Source of the DNA: Megalobrama amblycephala
Lineage: Eukaryota > Chordata > Actinopteri > Cypriniformes > Xenocyprididae
DNA length: 64,000 nucleotides
Assembly (NCBI RefSeq): GCF_018812025.1
Contig: NC_063051.1
Location: forward strand, 978,001 to 1,042,000
Reading direction: 5' to 3'
Part shown: piece after piece, positions 46,219 through 55,577 of the stretch
Numbering within the stretch: the first letter of the stretch is position 1
Layout of the letters: the number at the start of each line of letters is the position of its first letter
Made by a program: the position numbers and the translations under genes
Notes under the pieces: generated by a model
Database searches by the model: none
Told to the model about the DNA's origin: nothing
Seen by the model: the letters and a program-made list of their open reading frames with translations, nothing else

Positions 46219-49200
46219 GTAAAAGATATCTAGTTTTAAACGCTCGATTATTTACCTCATGAAATTAGCATGTAGCTTTGTAGCACGACTGTAGTTCGTG
46301 AGCTGTATTTAAACATTTATAATTTCTTTATACATATATACATGCATACATACTATAGTACTTTGATAACATCATGGTACAACCATAGTAATGTTTTTAT
46401 AAGTGATATTGATATTATGGTACATTAATGTCAGTACCATGACATATTTCAAAGTACCATAGTATTAACACAGTACCATGGTATTTCGTACAGTACCGTT
46501 TAAATACATTGTATAAATGGCGTATGAGTTATGAGCATGGTAACGAAACAGTACCGTCATAAATAATAATAATAAAATACTGTAATGTTATTTATTTGCG
46601 TTAATAAAACCTTTCAAAGATATAGATACTGATTATACAAATAAATACTACGTGGTTCACAAATAAATGTAACAGTTTACACAAATGGATTCATACAAAT
46701 AAAATATTTGATTTTTTTTTTAAATAAAGTATTTAATGTTAAATATTTTAATATTAAATTATAATATAAAATATAACACTTTACAATGTCTCATTTGTTT
46801 ACATTAGTTTACTAACATGAACTAATAATGAGCAGTATATTTTTACAGTATTTATTTACCTTTGTTAATGTTGCTAAATATAAACGTTCATGTTAGTTTT
46901 CAGTGCATTAATTAATGTTAACAAGTACAACTTGATCTTAAAATGTATTAGTACTTATTGAGATTAAATAAGATTAATAAATGCTGTGTAAGTATTGATA
47001 ATAGTTAACTAATGTTAACAAATGAAACCTTTTTCTAAAGTGTTATCATATTATGTAAATATATATACCATTTGGAATTGAATACAGTAACCGTGATTCG
47101 TTTTTTTAGCTCACAAACTTTACAACATTCATTTAGAGAATATGCATTAAGGCTTTTTGTGAGTGCCATTAATATTAGTGTATTTTTATTTAGGGTCCTC
47201 ATAAATCAGATGTCTAGTAGTATTATGGCTAATAAATCAGAACTTGTTTTACAGGTCGATAAAAATGCAGAACTCGCTGCCAAATGGAAATACTGTGCAC
47301 TGAGTCAGGAGAAGCTGAAGCGGCCCATAGTCGCCTGTGAGCTGGGCAGGTACGTTATTTATTTATATTCATGTTTTACTTTTCTTGTGCTTAAATGGTT
47401 AGTTTACCCATAAATGAAAATTATCCCATAATTTACTCAAGCCATCCTAGGTGTATAAGAATTTCTTCTATAAAGGTATAAATATGGATATTTTTCTTAC
47501 AAAAATGCAGAAGGCCTTGAGCTGTTTGTATTACAATTATAAAGCTTGGGAGAGCCAGAATATTTCTTTAATATAACTCAGAGTGAGTTTGGCTGAAAGA
47601 AGAAAGTCCTATACACCTAGGATGGCTTGTGGGTGAGTAAATCATGGGATAATTTTCATTTTTGGGTGAACTATTCGTTTAAGTACTGCCAGGTGAAGCA
47701 GTTGTTGTTCTAATCCTCTTAAAAATGTACTGTGCCAGTTGGATGTTCATATGTACAAGTAATAAGCTGAGACAAGACCTCTGCTTCATGTCATGATTAC
47801 CTAGTTGGGATTTATTTTAACCGCTAATGGCATTCTACCTTACATAACCTCTGTTATAAAGATTTACCATCATTCTTGCATGAAAACCAACCATTGTTTA
47901 AATGTGGTATCTGAAATAAGATCTGAGTAACCACAGGTGGATGGATCCTCACGAAAAAGCGCCGCAGTTTTCAATAGAATTTGAATTTTTTTGACTAGGC
48001 ATCTTTCAGCGACCAATAAGAATGCAGATCTCTCAGCTCTGGTTGGCATATTTTACCATATTTAAATCCGTTCTGCAGAATTTCATTTATGACCCCTAAA
48101 TCAGTGCAAAATGAAGGTATTAAAATTATGGAAACTACTGTTTGTTATATTTGTTATAAAAATAATGCTCTTTATTATTTAGTATGCAAACATATTATTC
48201 CTGCCGAAACATTATTACTATAGTGTTTAAGGGGTGGTTGATTATGATTTCACTTTTTTAACTTTAGTTAGTGTGTAATGTTGCTGTTTGAGCATTCAAT
48301 GCAAAGGGAGATATTTTCTTTTACATAAATCAGTTTTTAAGGACTACAACAAACGGCTGGTAGGGACTAGAATGAGCTTCTTCCAGGGTTAATTTACATA
48401 AACCCGCCCCCGAGAACACTCAACAAAGGGGCCATGTTGGGCTGCTTTAGAGAAGAGGAAGAGTTGTTGTAGTAGAGTGTTGTTGTCATGCCGTCATTTT
48501 ACGCCGGACTGCTTCACAAACGAGGTTCAATTCAACACAAAAGATGAACATGACGGCACATGCTAGTGGATGAGTTGAATCAACTCCACAGCAACTACAT
48601 AAATTTATCCACTAACCATTCAGAAACGTCCAGTTTCATTCTAAAAGTTGTAACTTCTTCCTGAGTCTCTCCATCAGTGTCGACTCCGGTTTGAACAATG
48701 TAAGGCTGAACACCGTTACTGACAATCCTCATTTTGGCTGCGTGAGATTCTCCAGCTTTGTTGTTGTTGAGCTGTTAAAGCTCCGCCCTCTTCTGGAAAG
48801 GGGGTCCGAAGCAGCAGCTCATTTGCATTTAAAGGGACACACACAAAAACGTTGTGTTTTTGCTCATACCCAAATAGAGGCAAATTTGACAAGCTATAAA
48901 AAAAGATCTGTGGGGTATTTTGAGCTGAAACTTCACAGACACATTCTGGGGACACCAGAGACTTATATTACATCTTGTAAAAGGGGTATTATAGGTCCCC
49001 TTTAATACATAGTCAAGCAATGATGCATTTTTAAGTAAAATCATTTTTCTTCCAACAGGCTGTATAATAAAGATGCAATCATTGAGTACTTGCTGGATAA
49101 ATCAGCGGAGAGGCCGAACACTGAGGTTGTGGTGCACATACGTGGCATCAAGGTCAGTACATGCTGACAGATGATACACTGTCTAAATATGCTTTTCCTC

Positions 49201-52200
49201 ATTCGTTACGCTTCTGCATGATCCGTCAACTGTATGTGTGTTATTATCTGTGTTATTATAGTAACATTGAGATTAAAGGATTAGTTCACTTTCAAATGAA
49301 AATTACCCCAAGCTTTACTCACCCTCAAGCCATCCTGGGTGCATATTAGGGTTGCATGGTGTACCGGTACTACGGTAGTATCGCGATACTAAAGCTTCAA
49401 AATACTGGCGATGCCATTGTATTTTTTAAACGGTAGTATCGTCAGTACCGTAAGGAATGTTGTATGTGCGGCAGGTACACTTCAATTGAACATGCGTGCC
49501 TGCAAAAACATTACAAGAGACTGCCGTTGACTGTCTGCTGTGCCCTGTGTAGTAAATGCTCTGTAGAATTAGCGCCTTATTGTTTTCTGATGCTTCAGTT
49601 AATTTTGCAATGAGATAAAGTTGCACTTGCACGTTGTTATTCGCAGTGCATTTTATCTGGAGAAAGGGTCTGAAATTCACTTAATTAACATCATAAAATC
49701 TTTATATAAGAATGAATTCTCACAGTTTTTCCGTTGCTCATTTGGCCACTTTTGGAAAAGATTAAATAATTTGTTTCTAGAAACAGCTTTGCGAACACGA
49801 TTCAGACAAATGCAATTCCATTCATCAGTAAGTTATAGCGGGTTTGCACTCGGTTCTTATCAATCATATCAATCGTGATTTTATAATTATAAATGTATTA
49901 TATGTTTTAATATACATACTGCTCTCCAGTCAGGGTTAGATATTTCAAGATAGGCTGGCAAAAATGCTCCTGATAGTTCGTGACACGAGCAAGAGCGCTG
50001 TTTTTGTTTCGTTTCTAAATGAATCTGTTTATGAACAAATTGTGTGAGTCACTGACTCACTAATCCATTCATTAAGACAGTCATTTGCTTCGTTCCTGAA
50101 TGAATCAGCCATTTTGAACGAATCGGTTGAATGATTCATTGACTTAATCATTAACACTTGCTGCCACCTACTGGCGACTTTAGTCTCCCATCTAAACGTA
50201 GGTCTATTCTATCATTTTTTTACCATCTAAAAGTAGGTCTATTCTGTCATTTTTTTCCACCAACATTTTTATTTCTATATTCAAATTTTTATATTTGAAA
50301 CATTAATATCATAACATTATTTATGCAATTGTAATTGAAATGTAAATGCATAAATGCTACATCGTAATGTCAGTTCATACAGCTTCTGTGCAGTGCTAAG
50401 ATGAATTTTGTTTACATTGATTCATTTGAATGGTAATAAAAGCCTGTTATTCATTCTCATTAATGAAGTATTCAGAGAAAAATCTGGTCTGTTTTCATGT
50501 TTTTATGAAAGTTTGGTTCATTTTGTATACCGCATGGTATCGCGATACTACTTGGTATCGTGATACTTCAGCTGGTATAGTATCGTAAGACATTTTTATG
50601 GTATCGTGACAACCCTAGTGCATATGACTTTCTTCTTTCTGATGAACACAATCGGAGATATATTAATAAATATCCAGACGCATCCAAGCTTTATAATGGC
50701 AGTGAGCGTTATCAACGAGTTTGAGCTGAAGAAAGTGCTTCCATCCACATCCATCCATCATAAACGTGTGCTGCGTCCCAATTCGCCTACTTATACTATG
50801 TCCTAAAAGTGTGTACTGTTTTTGTAAAGAAAAAGTACATACTTTTGAGTGTGTAGCAGAAAAGTATGCAAGCTTTGGGACATACTACCTCGTCATACCC
50901 TGTCAATCATCAATTTAATTTCCTATAAATATGTTTTGGAGAGAAATGCAGTCGCACGTTTATCTGCCAGTCGGGTCTTTCATGCAATAACTCTCCTCAT
51001 CTTTGCATAATGATGCATTTAAAAGTTAATGACCAAACGCATCGTTATAAAAGTTCACAATGCTGTTGCAGATGAAATATAATGTGGATAACATTTAATA
51101 AATATCTTTTCGTCAGGTTATACTGATTATTAATAATTCAAGCACCTTTATCTTAACCGCTCTGCTCAACCTTCGAGACGCACATCCGTCATGTTTGTAG
51201 TTTTTTTAACACTTTTTATTTGTATTTGTAGTTCTAATTGAATCCTCATCCACAGCGCAATGTGTTATGGGCAATATTAGCCATTAGAAGTGTGCACGGA
51301 TCTGCACTTTGAATTCTAACCGGAAAAAGTAGACCATCCGGGTATCTTTGGAATACTCATTTCAACATACTACAATTTGGGAAATACTAATTCTTTTTTC
51401 GAATACTATTTAGGATGGATAGTATGTGAATTGGGACACAGCAAAATACTCCACATGGCTCCGGGGGTTAATAAAGGCCTTCTGAAGCGAAGCGATGTGT
51501 TTGTGTAAAAAACAAAAACAAATATTTAACAAGTTATGAAGTAAACTATCTAGCTTACGCCAGTGTAAAACTCTCAGAGTTCAAAACGCTTACACTACAT
51601 CCTACACCTTCACTATTCAACTTGCAGAAAATGCTTAACTGATGCGACGGCAGTTCTGTTTTTCAATACGGAAGGCGGTCTTGTTAAATATGGATTTTTT
51701 TTTTTTACACAAACACATCGCTACGCTTCAGAAGGCCTTTATTAACCCCCTGGAGCCGTGTGGAGTACATGTTTATGATGGATGGATGTGGATGGAAGCA
51801 CTTTCTTCAGCTCATACTCGTTGATAACGCTCACTGCCATTATAAAGCTCGGATGCGTCAGGATATCTATTAATATATCTCCGAATGTGTTCATCAGAAA
51901 GAAAAAAGTCATATACACCCAGGATGGCTTGAGTGTGAGTAAAGCTTGGGCTAATTTTCATTTGAAAGTGAACTAATCCTTTAATTCGTTTTTATGGAAC
52001 CACTTTACAATAAGGTCTAATTTTATAACATTAGTTAATGCATTAACTAACATGACCTAACAAAGAGCAATATATTTTTTTACAGCATTTATTAACCTTT
52101 GTTAATATTAATTAATATAAACTTTCATATTCATGTTAGTTCACAGTACATTACTGCATTTTATTTCAGTTAATGTTTATTTTATTTCAAGTAAACAAAT

Positions 52201-52790
52201 TATTTATGGTTTTAGTTTAACTATAATAACCCTGGTGTGTTTCACAGGACGTGAAGGAGCTGAATCTCACTGACAACCCTGCGTGGGAAGGCGAGAGGCG
52301 GAACATTAAAGGGGACCGTTATGAAGACATGCACTGTGCCATGTTCATCTGTCCTGTGGTGGGACTCGAAATGAATGGAAAACACAAGTAAGGCCACATC
52401 CGTTTAACTCGTTCGCTGTTTTTGACTTCAACCACAACACAACTCTATCATTGCAGTCTGACATTTACAATACGTACTAACACTTTACAATACGTTAAAT
52501 TGGTTAATATTAGTTAATGCATTAGGTATCTGTATTAAAATCAAAAGTTGTATGTTTATGTAAGTATAAGAATAATAAATGCTGTAAAAAATATAGATTT
52601 CTCGTTGTGAGATCATGTTAGCTAATGCATTAACTAATGTTAAAATCTCATGGTATTGGTATTGACTACTGAAATATTGGTATCATGACAGCCCTGTTTC
52701 TAGATTTCTAAAATAACTAATGTGATTTATACCGTTACTGTGATATGGTAGAAGATTTGGTTCATACTTCCCACACCAATTTGTGCTGTT

Positions 52791-52826
<36 letters not shown>

Positions 52827-53150
52827 TTTCTTGGGTTGATATTTTCCCATCTGGAAAATTTGAAAGTGTGACACACAAAGTGTGATTTTCCCATCTAAAA
52901 AGTGTGACATTTTAAAATGTGACTAAGAAAAACCCTATAGATGCACCTTCACAGTTTGAAGCAACTATATACCAAATGGAAAACATGTTAATTTTTCCTT
53001 AACTCGCAAATCTTGATGTTTTCCTGTTTTCATGAGAATTTAATTGTGGTTTCTTTGTGTTTTTCTTTGAGGTTTTTCTACTTGCAGACCTGTGGGTGTG
53101 TTTTCTCAGAGCGAGCTCTCAAAGAAGTCAAGACTGAGATTTGCCACAAG
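46150..53150 (+). CDS. rtf2: rtf2, replication termination factor 2 (5' half; continues beyond window)
   Basis: Rtf2 homologues act at stalled replication forks; in fission yeast Rtf2 supports replication fork arrest and in mammals the protein is removed from stalled forks. Five exons, 46150-46218, 47255-47349, 49059-49152, 52248-52387 and 53072-53150, join with GT-AG borders into one 159-codon frame. The family-typical start MGCDGGTIPKRHELVKGPKK is present, then a first cysteine motif YCALSQ with CELGRLYN (about 37-57). Next come the DNPAWEG motif (about 96-102), FICPVVGLEMNG (about 119-130) and TCGCVFSERALKE (about 139-151). These are parts of the variant RING/U-box-like fold. The last exon ends ICHK, where the family continues with CG. 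Vertebrate proteins are about 300 residues, so roughly half is missing. No downstream exon was found up to 64000. Introns 2-5 are full of transposons. Confidence 0.95.
46219..47254. repeat. rtf2 intron 1 with ACCATGGT cluster and GTTAGTTAATG repeat
   Basis: At 46340-46510 words such as AGTACCATGGTATTTCG recur. At 46775-47045 the intron holds a copy of the repeat also seen at 37339-37972 (ACATGAACTAATAATGAGCA), ending AAAGTGTTATCA. Confidence 0.6.
47255..47349 (+). CDS. rtf2: rtf2 coding exon 2
   Basis: Residues 24-54 plus two bases of Arg55. Acceptor TTGTTTTACAG, donor GTACGT. It encodes the first cysteine motif (WKYCALSQEKLKRPIVACEL). Confidence 0.93.
47395..47678. mobile_element. Kolobok-like foldback in rtf2 intron 2
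   Basis: TTAA on both sides (47391-47394 and 47679-47682). Ends ATGGTTAGTTTACCC and GGGTGAACTATTCGT. Same family as 22764-23317 but internally deleted to 284 bp. It starts only 45 bases after exon 2. Confidence 0.8.
48231..49001 (-). mobile_element. Kolobok-like element, copy 3, in rtf2 intron 2
   Basis: TTAA at 48227-48230 and 49002-49005. Ends GGGGTGGTTGATTATG and TATAGGTCCCCT. This is the most complete of three copies (others 8358-9004 and 10239-10793). On the minus strand it carries an intact 45-codon ORF at 48595-48732 that ends shortly after DVSEW. Confidence 0.75.
48595..48732 (-). pseudogene. captured exon fragment (DVSEW-type protein) in a transposon
   Basis: The 45-codon frame starts MRIVSNGVQPYIVQTG, passes a TDGETQEEV acidic stretch and contains RMKLDVSEW before stopping. 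I recall xPYxxxP-acidic-DVSxWCxCGxC as the N-terminal layout of the large fish family with a P2X7-intracellular-like domain. The frame stops just where the CxCGxC would begin, which suggests capture of a single exon. The homologous stretch at 8443-8544 is frameshifted and that in 10239-10793 is truncated. The family assignment is from memory and unsure. Confidence 0.4.
49059..49152 (+). CDS. rtf2: rtf2 coding exon 3
   Basis: Residues 55-86 (RLYNKDAIIEYLLDKSAE and onward). Acceptor TTCTTCCAACAG, donor GTCAGT, phase 0. The acceptor lies only 57 bases downstream of the Kolobok-like element 48231-49001, so branch point and pyrimidine tract are squeezed between transposon and exon. Confidence 0.93.
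49347..50618. mobile_element. hAT element nested in the foldback
   Basis: Identical 8-bp duplications GTGCATAT (49339-49346 and 50619-50626). Ends TAGGGTTG and CAACCCTA are inverted, with subterminal TACCGGTAC and GGTATCGTGA words. At 1272 bp it has ORFs up to 85 codons without transposase features. It is the youngest type here by its intact duplication, and shares subterminal style with 53508-54538. Confidence 0.9.
50770..51442. mobile_element. GCTGCGTCCCAATTC element nested in the foldback
   Basis: The left end GCTGCGTCCCAATTCGCC and right end GAATTGGGACACAGC are inverted with one mismatch near the tip. It interrupts the left arm: the host word AAACRTGTACTCC, intact in the right arm, is split here. 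The target duplication is not clear, so the superfamily is left open. It contains no notable ORF. Confidence 0.75.
51985..52247. repeat. GTTAGTTAATG repeat copy at the end of rtf2 intron 3
   Basis: ACATTAGTTAATGCATTAAC, ATGACCTAACAAAGAGCAAT and ATGTTAGTTCACAGTACATT follow the same order as in 37339-37588. Its right end is lost. Confidence 0.6.
52248..52387 (+). CDS. rtf2: rtf2 coding exon 4
   Basis: Residues 87-132 plus two bases of Lys133. Acceptor GTGTGTTTCACAG, donor GTAAGG. It encodes DNPAWEGERRNIKGDRYEDM and FICPVVGLEMNG. Confidence 0.93.
52795..52824. repeat. poly-A tract in rtf2 intron 4
   Basis: An uninterrupted run of 30 A. Confidence 0.97.
53072..53150 (+). CDS. rtf2: rtf2 coding exon 5
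   Basis: Residues 133 (last base) to 159, containing FFYLQTCGCVFSERALKE and ending ICHK. Acceptor TTTTTCTTTGAG, donor GTGGGT, phase 0. The acceptor is followed by a second pyrimidine stretch ending in CAG inside the exon (TTTTTCTACTTGCAG). Use of that site would remove the in-frame codons for FFYLQ and shift the frame. Confidence 0.9.
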
Positions 53151-53292
53151 GTGGGTGAAAAGAAATGAATGCCATTTTCTTAAATCTTTGTCACTTTCAT
53201 TTCTTTCTTTTGTCTTAGTGTAGGCGTTTTCGTAGAAATGCTATTGCACTGCACGGCTTAATGCACTGATCTGATCTTGGTCATACTTTAGT

Positions 53293-54615
53293 GTAGAGTC
53301 CAGTTCTCACTATTTACTAACCATTAACTACGACGGTTTGTGCCTCAATAAACTCATAATTATTGTTTATTAATAGTTAGTAAGGTAGTTGTTAAGTTTA
53401 GGTATTGGGTAGTAGGATTAAGGGATGTGGAATATGGTCATGTAGAATAAGGCATTAATATGTGCTTTATAAGTACTAATAAACATCCAATATCCTAGTA
53501 TATGCATTAGTGTTGCACGATATACCGGTACTAGAAAGGTATCGCAATACCCTGCTTTTAAAAACGGTCCGGTTCTTCATTTTAATAGTACCGGTACTTT
53601 GAGTGCCAGCTGTATTTCCTAATGTGCGACAGCAGGGGGCAGTGTGTATGCAGCGCGCTCCTAAGGCACTTTGAGTGCGTTTATTCCTCTCAACTGCGCA
53701 ACGGCTTTTATGGTGACGAAACGAGAGGTATGGATGCATATACAGGTGCTCTTGCAGACCGTCCACAAATTGTTGAGAAAGCAGATGCACAAAGCGAACT
53801 ATAGTATTATTTTGCTTACAATGCCGACAGTCAGGGCAAGCCCACGGACACACAAAGCCCGTCTGCAAAAGATGTTACAAAATAACGCAAGCGAAGGGAG
53901 TCAAAAGCATCTTGCCGACAAACATCCCGATTTGTACAAAGAATTTAAAGAGCGACAGGTTAGTCAATGTGATACCAGCATTATGTTTATGCTCTCAAAC
54001 ATTAAATGAGTGTATTTTGATTTATTTTACTCGTGCAAGCAGACCTGAGCTGTATTAGTGAGTCTAAGTTTAATAAGCGATATCTGGTTGCAAAAATAAA
54101 ATTAATTTAAAAATACATAAATATGTGAAGGGTTTATACAGTTATTTTAAAACAATTTATGCTTTAATAACATTGCTCTAAGTATTTACAGTAATCTAAT
54201 TTTTACAATAATCTTACTGTCAAAAACACCTACAGTACATGTGTAAAAAAACAGCAAAAAAGCATAACAGCAAATAGGACTAATTTACAATTTTATTGAG
54301 CATGAAAATAATAAACATTAAATATTATATTAAATCTAACTCTAACTTCACAGCAATGAAGCTCAAATCCAGAATTATCAGCCTGCACACTGGTGAAGAA
54401 AGAAGTTCTGTCATATGTTATTTATTTACTTTTCCTGCTGTTTTAGGTTTTTGCCATAGTATCGTTTAAGTATCGCTATCGTGATATTTAAGTTGGGTAT
54501 CGTATCGAAGTCAAAATTTTGGTATCGTGACAACACTAATATGCATGCTAATAAGCAACTAGTTAATTGTGAGAATTGGACCTAAAACTGAAGTTAAACT
54601 AAAGTGTTACCAAAA
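53293..54615. mobile_element. GTCCAGTTCTCACTATT element split by a hAT insertion
   Basis: The left end GAGTCCAGTTCTCACTATT and right end GTGAGAATTGGACC are inverted. The interior words GTTAGTAAGGTAGTTGTTAA and AAGTACTAATAAACATCCAA belong to a repeat common in zebrafish-type genomes by memory. The inner insertion is 53508-54538. Confidence 0.7.
53508..54538 (+). mobile_element. hAT element with BED-finger remnant
   Basis: Identical 8-bp duplications ATATGCAT (53500-53507 and 54539-54546). Ends TAGTGTTGCACG and CGTGACAACACTA are inverted. Around 53790-53960 a broken frame preserves YFAYNADSQGKPTDT, then (frameshifted) PVCKRCYK and EGSQKHLADKHPDLYKEF. Cys-x2-Cys followed by His-x4-His is the BED zinc finger found at the N-terminus of hAT transposases and ZBED proteins. 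The catalytic part is absent. Confidence 0.88.
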
Positions 54616-54787
54616 TTATTTATATAACTCAGTTGGCAGCAAATTGGGAGTTTAATTACAAAAACGGCAAAGTTATCACCTCATTGCTGAGAAATATAAT
54701 GTTACTTTCTGTAGCGAAGCTGTTTTATTTATACAATTCACGGGGCAGAGGTTGAAAACCAGTTTCTATGCTCCTGAATGTTTCTCT

Positions 54788-54829
54788 GTGTGTGTGTGTG
54801 TGTGTGTGTGTGAGTGTGTGTGTGTGTGT
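54788..54829. repeat. (TG)n microsatellite
   Basis: Two TG runs separated by one AG. Confidence 0.95.
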
Positions 54830-54959
54830 TTGTGCTGCTTCTTACTATAGTTTACACCTCAATAAAAAAGCTGTGAGTTTTAGCGCAAGCACATACAGGC
54901 ATGTCTGCTTCATAATACGACATTAAAAAGCTATTTTTGTGGGCAAACTTGTTGGTTTG

Positions 54960-55185
54960 TGATGGCTTGGAATTTCAAGGGGAATCGGATGCATGTTTAG
55001 ACGTAGGTCAGATGTCCAGATATTGGATATCTGATTTAAAACCACATTTGGAAGGGGCTCAGAACGGATGAGGAAAAATCAGATCTCATTTTTGTGTTTA
55101 CAAGTGTGCCACACATTCTGATCTGTGTCAGATGTGAGTGAAAAATCTGATTTTTTGTGCCAGTGTAAACACAGCCTTAGATGAT
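54960..55185. repeat. dispersed repeat ending AAAAATCTGATTTTTTGTGC
   Basis: CAGATGTCCAGATATTGG, AAAATCAGATCTCATTTTTG and CAGTGTAAACACAGCC words in order are typical of a cyprinid repeat by memory. Partially palindromic. Confidence 0.45.
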
Positions 55186-55577
55186 AAATGACCAGTGGCG
55201 TAAGCCTTATATAATTCATTTACTTAATGGGAGTTGTGCTTAATTTTTGATAAATGTCGATCAAATGTCAGAGCAAATGGTTTTACAATAGATTTTAAAT
55301 GTCTTGCCATTCAGTTTTTCAGAACAGTTTTTCATGATCAAAGTCACGTTGTGTGTCAGTTTGTGTGTCTGTAGTCCTGCTTTGAACTATGAGTTGAGGC
55401 ATTGGCTATTTGTTTACACTTAAATGCAGCCTTGGTGAACATAAAAGATGATGATTATTATTATCATCATCAATGTTTTTTTTAAATTGCATGATTTAAA
55501 CTTAATTTTTCTAATTTAAAATGTATGTAAATGGAATATTTCATTTACAAACAAAGAGATTTTTGTATTTCTGCCAG

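Larger units (their letters stand above)
49277..51980. mobile_element. Kolobok-like foldback in rtf2 intron 3 with two insertions
   Basis: TTAA at 49273-49276 and 51981-51984. Ends AGGATTAGTTCACTTTC and GAAAGTGAACTAATCCT are perfect inverses. Arms continue through CCATCCTGGGTGCATAT and, at the far side, ATACACCCAGGATGG. Removing the insertions 49347-50618 and 50770-51442 leaves an almost complete palindrome of about 760 bp. Confidence 0.85.

Noticed and set aside
48691..49005. 104-codon plus-strand ORF with a near copy at 10452-10658
   Set aside because: It is the antisense reading of a transposon; the similarity reflects repeat copies, and the minus-strand frame with DVSEW fits a known protein layout better.
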